Part shown: one piece after another, positions 34,786 to 49,720 of the stretch | Layout: the number at the start of each line of letters is the position of its first letter | Position numbering within the stretch: position 1 is the stretch's first letter | Assembly (NCBI GenBank): GCA_030247885.1 | Contig: JAPDRO010000014.1 | Location: 1 to 64,000, forward strand | Length of the DNA: 64,000 bases | Direction: 5' to 3' | From: Taxawa tesnikishii (nom. ined.) | Lineage: Eukaryota; Ascomycota; Dothideomycetes; Dothideales | Translations under genes and position numbers: made by a program | The notes under the pieces: generated by a model | Seen by the model: only the letters and a program-made list of their open reading frames with translations | What the model was told of the DNA's origin: nothing | The model's database searches: none

Positions 34786-36632
34786 ACGTAAACCGCGGGG
34801 AAGCCGGCCAGGTGGGGTAGCCGGCTACCTAAACGCGACCTTCTCATCTTTATATATTACTACCGTCAACCATGAGTACTCCTATGCCTAGCAAGCCGGC
34901 TTATACTAAATCTAATATCTAGAGTGCACTCTCTACCTTACGAAAAAGGACTACGCCTCGATTCGATAAGTTACTCGTATATATAGTATACCTTACTAAA
35001 CTCTATATAATTATATAGCTAGATATAATTCGCGCGTAAGAGCGTATAAAATAGAGTAGATTCTCTTAAACGCCGAAAAAAGTATATTAGTACGATAGAT
35101 TACGTATCTTATATATACTAGTTTCCTTACTTTACTTACGTTAATAGTATAAATAACTAAGGAGATTTAACGTAGTTACGTTTAACTATTAAAGACTTTA
35201 CGATTATTACTTCGACTAATTAGTAAGAAGTAACTTAACTACTTTAAGACTTACTATCTTAATATTATAAGTATTTAGACTCGTTAAATTAAGAGTATAT
35301 ACTTTAACGTAATAAGTTATAACGTTATAAAGAAGTAATTTAACGTAGTAATAAAGCTATTTCTATAGTACTAATATCTTCTAAAGCGCGTCTATAATAT
35401 AGACGAGTTTAACTTTATAGTTAAAGTAAGTTAGTTATTAAGAGCTTTAGTTAATATTTACGAGGTATTTAACTAAAAGTAAATTAAAGACTAGTAAGAG
35501 TAAATAACTATAATTAAGTATATAAGCGCTACTAGAGAAGTTATACTATCCTTAATTATCTTTAAGGCTAAATATACTAATATAATATAAATACTTACTA
35601 ATATACTATAAGACTAAAAGTTCTTAACTAGTAATAGTAGCTAGACGTTTAATAGCTATAGCTATAAGTAGCTAACTACTATTTTCGAGTTATTAATATA
35701 ACTTAATAACCTTATAATATAGTAACTACTAATTATAGACGGCTATAATAGTTATATTACTATAAAGGTAATCGCCTTCTATATAGGGAATACGATTAAT
35801 TTACTTATCTTACTACCTTATTACTTATATATACTCTAACTACTTAATATTAGTATCTTTACTTTACTAAAGTACGCGCTAACTTTAGAAACTAATACTA
35901 CTTTACGACTCGATATAGGCTATATATTACGTATAAAATAAACGGAGATATATATTCGAGTAAGAAATAAGGCGCTTACTATATATAATATCCTTAGTAA
36001 ATAGAAAGGTACTAGCCTTAAGCTTTTAAGCCTTATAATAATACTTAATAAGTTACTTATAAAGTTAACTATTATAAATATATAACCTTATATACCTCTA
36101 TAATAACCCGATTTAAATCTCTTACTACTAGATAGCTTTCCTTTAAATAGTACTAAATTATATAAAGTAAACGTAGCGCTTAACTCGGCTATTAAAGTTA
36201 CGTAAGACTTACCTTTTTAATAAAGTAATATACGAAGTAAATAAGTCGCTTTACTAAAATAATATATAGTAAGAACGTTATATTACGAAAATAACTAAAA
36301 GAGTAGTAAGAGTTTCTTAATATATAAAAGGCTTAAAAGAAAGGAAAGTAAGTTATATTAAAGGAAAGGTTCGTATTTAGTACTTATAAAGTACTTAAGA
36401 TAGTAAAGGTAGTAAAAGCGAATTTAACTACTAAAAAGCTACGTAAATAACTACGTAAGTATATAATTAAGGAAGTACTTAAAGATAAAGAAGATAAAGT
36501 ACTTAAAAGTATATATAGTAACTTAGATTTTAACTATATTATTATTATAGTACGTAGATAGTAATTAAAGTTAAAGAGTTTATATTCTAATAACTAGATA
36601 CTTTACCTAGTTAACTTCCTCGTAGTTTACGT
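34786..36632 (+). mobile_element. Fot1/pogo-like DNA transposon, copy E (subfamily 2), RIP-mutated
   Basis: 1,847 bp, TA at 34784-34785 and 36633-36634. The first 200 bases are nearly unmutated: TIR ACGTAAACCGCGGGGAAG, then an ATG opening MSTPMPSKPAYTKSNI. The interior is heavily mutated. Closest to B and D. Confidence 0.92.
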
Positions 36633-38189
36633 TATATAATTATATAAAATATTATAAGGAATATTATATATATACTAATAGCCTTATAAATAGAAGGGTA
36701 TTACTTTTCTTTTAAGGTATAAAGTATATTCTAAATATTAGCTTTAGTATAAACTAGTTTACTAGTTATAAAAGTATTTATAATAAGTAGTAATAAAGTT
36801 AAAAGATCGAAGGGTTATATTTTAGTAGTTTATATTATAAAATCCCGGATTATAGTATTAGTAGTAATACTACTAATACTACTCGTACTAATAATACTAC
36901 TTATACTAGACGTTATAGTACTTACTACGTATACTAGTATATATAGTAATTACTATATATACCGATAATTCTAGTATATACTAGTATATTTAACTTATCT
37001 TACTAGGCGAATTATTAGGTAAATTATACTTTAACTTAGTACTACGTATATTTCCGTAAGTTCTAAGTAATAACTTTATTTAGAGCGATTTAATAATACG
37101 TACTAACTCGTCTATATAAACTAATTCGTCTATTTATATTAAGTCGGTTATATATATCGACTCGTCGATATTCGTTAAGTTAGTAATATACTATTATTAA
37201 GTTACTTAAATTAACTAAGTTATACGTTCTAACTTACTAGTATATATTAGCTTATTAGCTTACTTTAACTCGCTAATATATATTAGCCTTCCCTAACGTA
37301 GAATATATAGTATATATAGATTCTAGTAATATATAACGTTAGTATAAGAGCGTAGCCTAGTATATTTATTTTATAATATCTACTTATTTATTAACTCTAT
37401 CCTTACCTTTACTTTAGTCCTTTTCTTCTTAAACTAGGAATCTAGTAACTACTTTCAAATCGCTTTAAAACTATTCTTATTAAACGGGCGATTATCTTTA
37501 CCTTATAGTATAAGTATAAGTCTATTAGCCTTAGCGTAAATACTATATAACTATAAGTACTAGCCTCGTAGTAGTTTTAGTATATTTAACGTCCTTTTTT
37601 AACTCTTACTTATAAAGTACCTTTATAAGTAAAGGTTACTACTTTTAGTATATACTCTAACTACCCTCTAGTTTACTATTGTCCTTAAGTATCTATAGAT
37701 AGTTACGTAATAAATAATAGTAAAAAGATAGCGAACTACTTAATAATTACCGTACTATACTTCCTACTATATTAAACTATTATTTAAGGGAATACTTTAC
37801 TTTAAGTAAGCTCTAAAACTCTTACTTTTATAGTAGCTTTAACTACGTTATTATATCCTAACTCGTTAAGTTATCGTTCGACTCTATATTATTTAACTTA
37901 CGAGGTATAGCGTAGTTTATAGTAGCTTTATAACTAGATTTTAATAGAGAAGACGACTATTTCTTATAAAGACTAACTTTATTTAAATCTTTACTACTAT
38001 TAATTTCCTTACTATTTAAGCTTTCCTTAAAAGTTAGTTTAGTAAGTATATTTACCTATTTTTATATATTCGTTACGTTAACGAATTTATCTATATATAG
38101 GTCCTTCTTAAGGGTCGCTAGTACGGCTTTAGTAAGGTAACTTTAAATTAGTTCTTAACGTTTTAAATATTAAGTTAACTAGGTCCTTT

Positions 38190-41100
38190 ACTTTTCCTCG
38201 AATAGTTTTATTACTTCGTTTAAGTTAAAGTCTAAATATATTAGCTTACTAGTCTTATTAAATTTATACGTTCTAGTAGCTTAGCTATTAAAGAATAACT
38301 ATAAAGTAGTATAGACTAATACTATAAGGAAGGGTAATAGTAGTCGAAATAACTTAACTATTAATAAATAGATACTAGCTTAACTTACTTTAAAGTATAT
38401 AAACTAGATACTCTCTATTATTAAATAACTAGTATACCTCTTAGCTTACGTTCGAATTAGCTTTTAGTATCTAGCGAAGAATAACGTTAGTATACTTTTC
38501 TTATCCTTATACTTAAATAAGGCGTTCGGTATATACTTATAAGCTTATTTCTTCTTAAATATAACGCTATAATACTACGAGTAAACTAGCCTTTTAAGTA
38601 TAGCCTTAATTAAAGTAGTAGTAGTACTCTTACTCTTACGAATAACTTCGCGAAGCTAGTATATACTTAGTATTATACCTATTCCGTCGGTCTTTTAATA
38701 TCTTACCTTAAATCTTATACCTTTATATATAGTTACTAAAATACTCTATAGAGAGTTAGTCTTTAACTTTTTATCTTAGACTCTTACTTACTTACCCTTA
38801 ACTATCTCGAGAAGTATAACTTTTACTTATAAAGTAAGAAATATTAACTATTCGTAGTATTTATTATATATATAAGTAATAAGTTATATACGTACTTTAA
38901 GTATATCTTACGCTAGTCTAGTAGTATTACTTATCCTTTCTTTATATTTACGCTATAGTATTCTAGTTAGTCTAGTATATTACTATCTTACGAGCTACTC
39001 GCTTAACTACTAAATTATAAAGAACTAATATCGATTATATTAACGCTAGCGCTTATTATACTTACGTCTTATTTTCTTTTTTAACTAAAAGGTATTTCCT
39101 TAGAGAATGTAAGTAATAGCGCTACTACTAATAGTATACTTACTTACTTCCTCTTATACTACCTTGGAAAGACTAAAAATATATAACTAGCCTTCGCTTT
39201 TATTAGTACTATTAGGCGTAATATTAGCGTACGTTTATTAAATACGTAGTTACTTATTATATATCTTAAACTCTCTTAGTATTATACTACTAAGATATTA
39301 TACTTATATACTAGTAAGATAGTAGTATATAGACGTAAAGTATTACTTACTTTCTTAGTATTAGTTTAAAGTAATAATAATAAATATAGTATAAGCTTTT
39401 ATTAAACTAGGCGCGTATAGATTTAAGTTAAGTTTAATAGTTTTAGCGTACTAATCGACGTAAGGGAACGTTATCTTTTATAAGGAATTATTAGCTAACG
39501 CGATATTATATAAAGTCTAATTCGCGAAATATAGTTAAGCTAACTAGCGTTTATTTAAAGTAAGCCTAGTAGTTAACTTACTATACTATTATTCGATATA
39601 CGAAGTAGTTCTTTCTACTAGTAGGAAGCTAAGTATAAATATTAGGGCCTAAGTCTTTAGTAATATCTAATAATCTTAACTCTCTAAATACTAGGGTATT
39701 TAATACTACTAATTATATTAACGTTAATATAAGCCGAGCTTTAAGATACTATATAGCGAGTAGTATTACTTAACAAAAGAGACCTAATAGACTTATATTT
39801 AATTAGTTAACTATCTACTTAGTCGACTCGGAAATTAGTAGAGACTTCGCCCTTATTCGACTTAAAATATAAATTATAGAAATTATTAACTTAAGATATA
39901 AGTTACTTATATCGTCGAATTGCTACGAACGATTTAGTAATTTCTTATAAGTTTACGTATTTATAGTAGGTAGTAACGTATTAAAGGACTTAAGTTTCTT
40001 ACCTTTAATTTCTTACTTATATACTTTACTATATCTTTTAAGCCTTAATAGCGCTCCTAGTTAAAATAGTATACTTTTATATAAACTATTTATATAGATA
40101 CTTTCTTCTTTATATAATACTTCCTCGTTTATATACTTTACTTAATTACTTGACGCGACTTAGTAAGGACGAGTAGTAGTTTAATAATATATTTACGTAG
40201 TAGCCTTATATAGTTATAAATCTTATTGTTATTTAATCTATTAGGATTAATCTTCTTATTAGTTCTAGTATTTAGTTTATTTAGATAGTCTTATACGCGT
40301 CTCTTAAATTATACTTTTTATAGTCTAGTAAACTTCTTCGTATAAGCTTTTCTAATACTATTTCTATTAATAATTTATAGCTTCTTTACGACTATCTCTA
40401 GTTAAAATACGTAATAGCTTACTTAGTATTACTACTTAAAAATAAGCGAAAGGAAAGCGTTAATAAGCTAATAACTTTTATAAACTAGCTAGATATATAG
40501 GCCGTTTATAACTCTAAATATTTTAACGTAGTTAGTACTAGTAGTATAATAAAGAAAGTTAAAAGTTACTTCGAGAGCGTCTTATATACTAAGACTACCT
40601 TCTATTACTACTTATTATCTATTAAAGAGTAATCTCTAATCTAGTTATTATCTTATTTAAGGAAATTAGCCTCGCGTTAAAAACTATAGTTAGATTCTAG
40701 TATTAATATAAATATATCCTAGTCTAAATCTTTTATTATAATTACGCTTAAAGAAGTACTATATAGCTAACTACGCGCTAGTTTATAAGGTTAATAAAGC
40801 GCTTTAAAAGTACCGTCCCTTTATATAACTAATATTATTTCTTATTACGTCTTATATTTTATAGTTACTATAAAAGTTTAGGGAGTACTAGTAGATAAAT
40901 AAGTATCGTCTAGTAAGTAGTATTTTAGTTATATATCTTTCTCTTCGTTTACGTACTTTATATCCTTACTCTTAGGAAGTCCTTTACGCCGTCGTTAGAA
41001 GTTTATACTTATATAATATACTAGGTCTCGAAAGAGTACTTAACTCTTCTCCGTCCGTATAATCTTAACTATATTTAGGAAGCAACTTTAAGTCTACTTA

Positions 41101-44100
41101 GACGTAAAGATATACGTAAATATCTCCTTATATATAGCGTTCTTTTTAGAAATCGAGTAGAATATTTACTTAAGTAAGCCTCTTTATATAATCTCGTATT
41201 TTACGCGTATATAAAATTCTTTATAACTATTATTATCTAGACTAAGACCCTCTTAAAGACTACTATATCTAAGTTAACTATCTAGCAACTAAGTAAATAT
41301 AAGTTTAGTAATTTATATTATTATTATTATTCGAGTTATCTTACTTAGAGTAACTAGTTTATTCGAGTTAGTACTATATTAACTAACGGTAAAAGATCGT
41401 AGTTATATCTTATTAAAAAACGAAGTAAATATTAATATAATATAGTTAAATTTATTAATCGTATAGCCTCGTTATGCCGATATATTATATAAGGTATAGT
41501 AGCTTAATATAAAGGGTTACTATTATATATACTACTATATTTAGCCTAGATCTTAATATTCTAAGTTATTATTATATATATATATCCTTATACTTATTAC
41601 CTCGAGTTAATAGAACTACGCTTACGTTATATATAAGTTAACTAAGGTTACTTATATATATACCCTTAGAAAAGCGACGTTAACTTATCGCGCTTCTCTT
41701 TATTATTAAAAAGAATACTTTATAAATATAATAACCTCGTTTAATATTAGCTTCGATAATAGTAATATTTAAGCGTATAGTTCGTATAATTACTTTCCTC
41801 TACTTATATATAATATCTCTATTACTAAATACGCTAAACTATAGTAAATCCGAACGGCTAGTTATTTATATTAACTATAACTTATATACTTACTTTCGTT
41901 ATTATCGTATACGAGCTTATAATACTAATAATTCTCGCTAGGTTAGACTTACCTTTAGGATCGATAGCTAAAGTATAAGGACTTCTTATTAGCCGGGGAC
42001 GTTCTCTTTATTAAGGCGACTATAATAGCGCGTTAATAGTCTAGTTTAAACGGCTATATAGTAAGATATTATCTTTAGTTTAAGGAAATATTTCTATATA
42101 AGTATATATACCTAATATACTAATTAAAACGTTTATTATTATTTCCCTATTTCTTTATTATAAAGCCTATATATTAGCTAATAGCGTAATTATAGTAGTA
42201 TATTATCTATATTAGTCTCTTTATACTTACTATATTATATATTAAGTTATATAGTTTAGCGCGTTTTTAGTATAGTAGATAATATATATTTAGTAAATTA
42301 AGTCGATAAGTTAATACTACTACGTATAAATTGCCTTTCGAATCGCCTTTATCCCTTATATTTATATACTACTATATATAGACTCGCCTTATATAATACG
42401 AGTATATAAAGTAAATAGGAAAGTAATTTATAAGTAACGAGTTAAATAGCGATTTATTTCTACTATTAGCCTTTTAACTTACTAGTAAACCGAGTTTACT
42501 TTATATTTATATATAGGTACCTTATTAGTCTAATTATACTTATCGTTTATCTTATTTATAAATATATATATATATATATTAATAATCTTTCTTACGTTTA
42601 CTACTTCTTTTATTTATTACTATATAAAGCTTTCCTTTTTACTACGTTCTTTTCTTAATTATAAATTACTACGTCTAGTTATATTAGTTACGTATAATAC
42701 TAGTAATATAGTAACTCGTTACTCTACGTATTAACTATACGTTTCTCGGCGATTTACTAACTATCTCGCCTTATATTTTATTTAAACTTCCTTCGACTAT
42801 TACTTACGCGTTACCTTACGCGCTATAAGGCTTCTATTAAAACTCTTTATTTACGCTACTATTAGGAAATACTACTATTTTAAGATCCTTTACTTAGTTA
42901 GTTTAGCTATATACTTAGTACTCGCGTACGTTATTCGCTCTTTAAGCTATTAATCTAGGACTAATAATTAATATCTCTAGATTACTTACTTTACTAACTC
43001 TCTTATTTATTAGCCCTACTACTTCGATTATTTCTTCCTTTATTTTATATTCTAGTTATTATAGTAGTCTATTTTAGAGTATTTAATATATCCGATAATA
43101 TAACTTAAATAAAAGATAGTATTATAATATAGTTACGTACTAAAATAAGTAAGAAGTCTAACTTATTCTTTAAGACGTTCTTTAACTAAAACGTAAATAA
43201 CTTCTACGCTATAGTAACTACTATTATAGATAAATATAAGAGTACTAGTATAAATATAAAAGCCCTTTACCTTAATAATAAGAAACTCTAAATCGAGTAA
43301 CGCTTTAAAGTTAAGAGCTTAATAATAAATAACTTCGCTAATATATTTAAATATTATAGTAAAATGTAACTATAATAGTTTACTAAAAAAGTACTTTATA
43401 GTTTAAATTATACTATAAAAGTTCTAATAGACGTAAAAGGGAGCGTACTTTAAGCGTAAATTATAAAGGTATAGGGAGCCTAAAAGAAAGGAAATAAAGG
43501 TTTAATACTTACTTACTTTACGTTATAGTCTTAGACTTAGTCGAGGAGCCCTATAGTAATATTATCGTTTAACTATTATAACTATAGTCCTCTTAAGTTA
43601 CGTTTATTAAGTTTAAGCCTTAGAGTCGATAACTTTATAAACCTTAACTTTAGTTTATTACGCCCTAGTAATAAAGACGCGATAAATATTAATAACTTAC
43701 TATTTATAGTATATATACTATATAAAATATTTCTTATTATTATAGTTATTAAGTAAACTAGGCTATATCTTTATATTAACTAGAATACCTATTATAGTTA
43801 GACTAGTACGTTCCTTATATTAGATAGAGTTACTTAGTAAGATACGTTTACTAAGTTTCTAAGTATATCGAACTATAAGAATTAGCTAGTATTTTAGTTT
43901 AATCTATAGGCTAGATATATATACTCTCGAGTCGATAATAAGTTTAAGCTTAGTATTATAGTAATATAACTCTAGAAATTCTAGCGTAAAAGGAGTAGTA
44001 TTATCTAGCTCTTTCTTACTCTTAATAAGGATACTATTTAACTTATATTCTACGAAGAAAAAGGTAAAGTTATTACGCTATTCTAAGTAGTATATTACTA

Positions 44101-46960
44101 ATATATTAATAGTTAAGACGCGCTTAGTTAATAACATTTATAATATAGTTATTTAGACTCTAAAAGAGTAACTTATAGAGGATAATTTAGTCTAATAGTA
44201 ACTAGCGAATAAGAATACTTAGTAACTCGTAAATAAGGAAGCTTAGTAACTTATAAATAAGGAAGCCTAGTAACTTACAAATAAGAAAGCTTAGTAACTT
44301 ATAGATAAGGAAGCTTAGTAACTCACAAATAAGGAAGCTTAGTAACTTACGAATAAGGAAACTTAACGTAGTAATAAAGAACGTAATATTAAAGAGACTA
44401 GATAGTCGTAAATAATTCCTACTATATTAAATAATAATATTAAGGTTACCGAAAGCCCTATTATACTCTCTATTAATCTTAGTAAATATAACTACTCGAA
44501 AAATAAGGTACTATCGTCCGCGAAGCTACGCTCTAAGATATAAGAAAGTTTAACTAAAGAAGCCTTAGCGAAGGTAATAAATCTAAAATAAATCGACGTC
44601 GATACTTAGAACGCTATATATAAGTTTTTCGGCTATAACTCTACTAATATATATTTAAGATCTAGCGTATTCTTCCCGGGATAAAAGCGTAGTACTAAGC
44701 TTCTATTATACTAATTCTATATAGTTAAATAGTTTCTAAAGAAGCTACTATAAGGATCTAAATACGTCTTTATTAAATACTTTATAAGTATAAGTAAAAT
44801 AACTATTATCCTTATACTCTTAAAGCTTCTAGTAAAGGTAACTAAAGATAAAGTAATAAGTATCGCGTATCTATTAAATTCTAGCTTCTATTTAAATCCT
44901 AACGCGCTTACTTAAGTTGATAGACTATTACGATATACTTAATTAGGACTTATATTAGTAATTACTCCTACTTACTTATTATCTAACTAGGTTAATAAAT
45001 AGCGTAAGTTTTTTATAGTTATCTTAGAAAAATCTACTAGAGTTAAGATAATTCTAATATTACTAGTTAGCCTATTAATTAATAAGGCTATAAAATCCGA
45101 ATTTAAGGATTATTATAGGCTTAACGATATAGTTAGGCTTAAAGATTTACCGCCTCGAGAGTAGCTAGTAACTACTTATAAATTAGAGGAAGATATACTT
45201 ATAATAATTATAGCTAAAATTCTACTAGAATCTAATACGTTATATAAACCTAAGTTATAATAATCGGAATAGTATATACTTACTACTTAAGTAATTATAA
45301 TATTAAAACTTGTAGTTAAAGTACTAGGAAACTTAAACGTTTATAAAGAAATTTACGCTCGTTAAAGTATCGTCGCATTCGACGAGTACTATATAAATTA
45401 TAACTCTAATTCGTCTATTTAGTTTAAGTTAACGTACCTTCCTAGTAATTTAAATTTTATTTTTATAAGCGAAACTCTATTTCTACTAACGCTTACTTTA
45501 GTTCCTCTTCTTCTTATTACTTACGCTTACTACTATAAACTAAAGTCCGAAATAAAGTTTATAACTATTATAGTAAGTAAATAGACTCTAAGTAACGTAT
45601 ATACTACGAATCTACTATTTCGACTAAACCTTACTTAAGTAAAGTAACGCGCTTTATTTCGAATTAGCTTTATATTAATTACTTAAAGTATAGCGATTAT
45701 CGATAAGGCTTAAAATAAGAAGAATAAACTCTCTAATATAATCGCTAAATTAGTATAAGATAAAGAGGATAAAGAAGATAAAGAAGGACGTAATAGTAAT
45801 AATAAGTAAGATACCCTCCTAGATAGTATTTACGTCGAGTTAATACTAGAGTTATAACGTATAATATAAGTCGTAGTAAAGGGCGCTAAAAAGTATATAA
45901 TTTACTTCCTTATAAAGCTTTAATAGTAAGTCGATTTAAATTCCGAGGGCTAACTAGTATTAGACTTCCTACTATATACTATATAGGATTAATATTTTAA
46001 TATTAATAAGAAGTTTCGTCGTAATAGCCTAGGGGATAAATAGTTGTAATTAGTAAAGAAAGTCTAAACGAAGACTAATAAATACTTTAAAGCTTAAATA
46101 AAGTAGCTATTCTTTTAAATTATTCGTAAATTTTATATTTAGATAATATTCCCTTATTTATATACTCTAATAGAAAACGATAATAAGATAAAGGCCGAGC
46201 TAAATAAAATAGACTATAACGACGTAGTAAGGATTTTAAAGGGCGTATAAAATTCTATATTATAAAGCTATATATACGAGATCGATTAACTCCCTTTAAT
46301 AATAATATTAAAGGATATAATCGCGTAAATACGTAGTTAACTTAACTTCTTTAAGAGACTATAAAAGATTATTATTATAGCTTTTATACTATTTAACGTT
46401 ATAGTAGTTTATATAGTAAGTAGTTACTACTTATATATACTAATAAACTACTAATACTATTATAGTACTTACTTTAGCTAGTAGGGTAGCTAAACTATAT
46501 AGTAATTAATAATAAGAAGGACATCGTACTTGTCGCTTTATAGAATAGTTAAACCGAGTGTAATAAGTAAATTACTAACTTTAAAACTATAACCCCTAGC
46601 TATAAAGAATAGCCTAGTATTATAGTTACCTTAGCGATATAAATTATAGTAAGCTTATCCCTCGACTTAGTAGACGTAGTAATTATCGTCGATCCCGAGT
46701 TTAATATAGTAAAGGTTAAGTAAGTTATAGCTAGAGTAAGACGTATAAGGCTTACGTAAAAGGCTCCTTATACTAAAGGGTTTCGTTTAATATATAGTAC
46801 TTTATAATATAACCTTTAGGATTAGATATATAAGCGCTAAAATTTAGCTACTTATATTCGCGATTAAGTATATTATATAGTTAGATAGACTAGCTATAGT
46901 AGTAATTAAATAAGTACCTAGAGCGTAAATAGTACTTAAAAGAAGATATTATAAAATAGT
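38190..46960 (+). pseudogene. Very long RIP-mutated ORF in the 14-kb element with helicase-like C-terminus
   Basis: Reading TAA/TAG as lost glutamine codons, one frame stays open from about 38.2 kb to about 46.5 kb, implying an ancestral protein near 2,800 residues. Most of it I cannot assign. An FDEY at 45378-45389 could be a helicase DEAH-like box. After a frame change near 46.5 kb, a segment reads SLSLDLVDVVIIVDPEFN (46652-46705) and ARVRRIR (46729-46749), matching the last motifs of SF2/SNF2-type helicases (Gl.l..advvi.dp.wn and the arginine-finger motif). The stop density in this frame (about 10%) is clearly lower than in the other frame I tested (about 20%). Confidence 0.5.
44207..44357 (+). 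repeat. 24-bp tandem repeat inside the long ORF, about six units
   Basis: Units resembling AAATAAGGAAGCCTAGTAAC plus four bases repeat about six times in frame, encoding an eight-residue repeat K(Q)GSLVTY. Units differ mostly by RIP-type transitions. In-frame length supports the frame being the real ancestral one. Confidence 0.8.
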
Positions 46961-48599
46961 ATAAAGGATCCCTTATATTTAGCGATATAATTCGCTAGGT
47001 CTTATACTTAGTTTTACTTCTTTCTTTACGATTATAAAGGTAAATAAATATAATGTTATTAGCTTTCTTATACCCTTTACTTTATTCGTAATATATTATA
47101 GTTCTTACTACGAACTATAAGTTATTTATAATTCGAGAGTTATTAAATAAGTCGCAAGGCGACTTATATACTTATAGTAATTCTTTAGGGGTATAGAGAT
47201 AGGACGTAAGAAGAAATAATCTAGAGTAGATTTAGACGCGCTAAATTATAATACGAATTATAATACGAATTAGTAAAAGACGAATTAGTAAAAGGCGAAT
47301 CGAAAGATTTAATTTAATTTAATTAAGCGCCTAGGCGTTTAGAGTTAACTCTCTTTAGCTTATATATATACGACTTTAATATAATAGTAAATATATACTA
47401 CTACTATAGTTCGACTATATACTTATAGTATATATAGACGCGTATATAAACAATTATACGGCCTACGGATATATATTACTACGTATAGAGTACGCTATTT
47501 ATATAACCCTTAATATATAACTATTAGTATAAAAGATACTACTCGTTTACTAATAACTAATATATTAACTAACATTATAAATAGAGAAATAGTTATACTA
47601 TAAATTAAAGATATACTATAGTTATAGTTTAATTATATTAACGAAGACTATAATATATAAAACGTAACTAGCGTAACTATAAATAATAGTAAGTTTAAAG
47701 AACTACTAAACGTTTTTTAAGACGTTACTTATAACTTACTAACTATAAAAGAAGAAAATAACTTATATAGAAATATACTATAGAGTTTTATATTAAAGGA
47801 CAAACGAGATAGTATTAGAACTAGTAGCTTTATAGCTTATAATAGTAAGAGTAAATTGTCGTCGTTTACCTTATATATAGAAAGTAAAACGAGGACGTTT
47901 AAAGAAGTTATAAGGAAAGTAGTAAGTAGAGAAGTAAATAAGTAAGTAGTATTATATATCGATATTATTTCTCTAGGTTTTAATATAAATATATATATAC
48001 GCCTCTCGTATTTACGAACTTAAAATAACTTACTAGCTTTACTAGTAATATAGATATTATATTCGCGAACTAGCTATACTAGGAAAATATATTTAAAAAC
48101 GTAATTACTCGCTTAATACGTAAACTAAGGCTATATGCGATTACGTAACATTTTAGCTAGCGTTTAGTAGCTAAACTCGAAGAGAAGATAGTTATAATAG
48201 GAAAAAGAAGAAACGTTATATAATAAAATATCTAGCCTTTTACGCTACCTTCGACGAATATATTATAAGGGACTAAAAGATACTACTTTCGATATAAACG
48301 AGTCGAAGACGTAATTCGGTTCTTCTTAAGGTATCTTAGTTTTAGTAATAACTTTTAATTTTCTCCTTACTAGATATAAATAAGTAATAGAAACGCGCGT
48401 AAAGTATATAATAAGATAGCTTCGACTAATTAGTAATAAGATACTTAAGAGTAGCTTAACTATAATAATACTATAATTATACTATTAATTATATCTACTA
48501 ATAAGATATAAGTAACGAACTATTAGGGAAATTAATTAGCTTATTTAATATACCTTATTATAAGTAACCTTATAGTAGATATATAGAACTTTAACTAAA

Positions 48600-49720
48600 G
48601 GCCTAGATTTATACTTTTTACTTTAATCTTAATAGTAAAAGAAAAGGATATTATTACTCGAGTTCGTATATTTTATAATTATCTTAAAGTCCTATTCGAC
48701 TTTATTAAGGAAATCCTATATAATAGTAATAGAGAGTTACTATATAGTAACGGATAGACGCGTTAGTACTTCCCTATTCTCGCTATAATAACTCTAGACT
48801 ATAAAGAGTAAGCCTAAGTAATAGAGGTTAAGAGTAGTTAATAATATACTATATATAGTATACGTCTAAGTAATCGAGAGAACCTCGAAGTATAGGCTCC
48901 CTAGAGGATATATAAGGAGACTTAATAGTAAATTAGTTACTAATAAATAAACCCTACTAACTATAACTAAGAGGACTAAGTATATAATATCGACTCGTTT
49001 ACTTTTAACTATTTATAAGTAAATATATACGTAATAATAATAGTTAATATCTTATACTAGCTACTTAAGGGCGTACTTAATTACGTATAGTAATAGTTAA
49101 TTACTTTACTAGAGGACTTACTTTTTAAAAGGTATAGCAAAATATATAAGGTAGTAATTAAAGAAGCTAAATAGCGTAAAATACGATTTTAAGGTAAAAT
49201 ATTACTAAAGGACTTCGTCGTAAATCTTATTAATAAGCGTTTTATAATAGTCTTACTATACTATAGCTTACATATATTCGAGTAGTTATTAAGTAAAAGA
49301 TAAATAATAAGGAAAGAGCTTAAGAGTATCTTACGATAGTTACTACTAGTATTTACTTTATTCTTAAAGGAAGCTAGAGCTATAGAGATAATTCTATTTA
49401 TACGTATAGTCGTCGACTTTATCTTACTTTCGCTCTATTATAGTTATAATAATAATACCCTCCGCTATATAACGTTAGCGCTATTTCGTATAAACTAATA
49501 TAAGGAAATATTCCGAAGGTATTAGTCTAATATAATAAAAGACATAAAAGGCTATTTTAACTTCTTTAAATAGTATATAATAATATATTATACGGATATA
49601 ATTAAACGACTCGAATTAGCGCTAGGACTTAATATAGGCTATAATAAGTATAACTATATAACGTTTATTAAGTAAAAGTATAAGCGTACTAATAGGAAGG
49701 AAGGCTAAGAAAATTAACTT
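48600..49720 (+). pseudogene. Plavaka-type transposase, core region, RIP-mutated
   Basis: With TAA/TAG read as Q or W, the frame gives SNGWTRQYFPILA..LDYKEQ (48750-48810), VNIYVIIIVNILYQLLKG and RFQGK, then VVDFILLSLYYSYNNNTLRY, ALFRINQYKEIFR, KGYFNFFKQY..YTDIIKR and KRTNRKE up to about 49710. These match in order the conserved blocks of fungal Plavaka transposases (PDG..R..PILA..DYPEQ, DI.HQL.KGV, F..WTG, DF...Y..H...TL..L..AL..FH..K.IF, G.FN.PK.H...HY, NK+.). Plavaka belongs to the CACTA/KDZ-like DNA transposons. The zone 46960-48600 upstream should hold its N-terminus, which I could not align. Confidence 0.72.
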
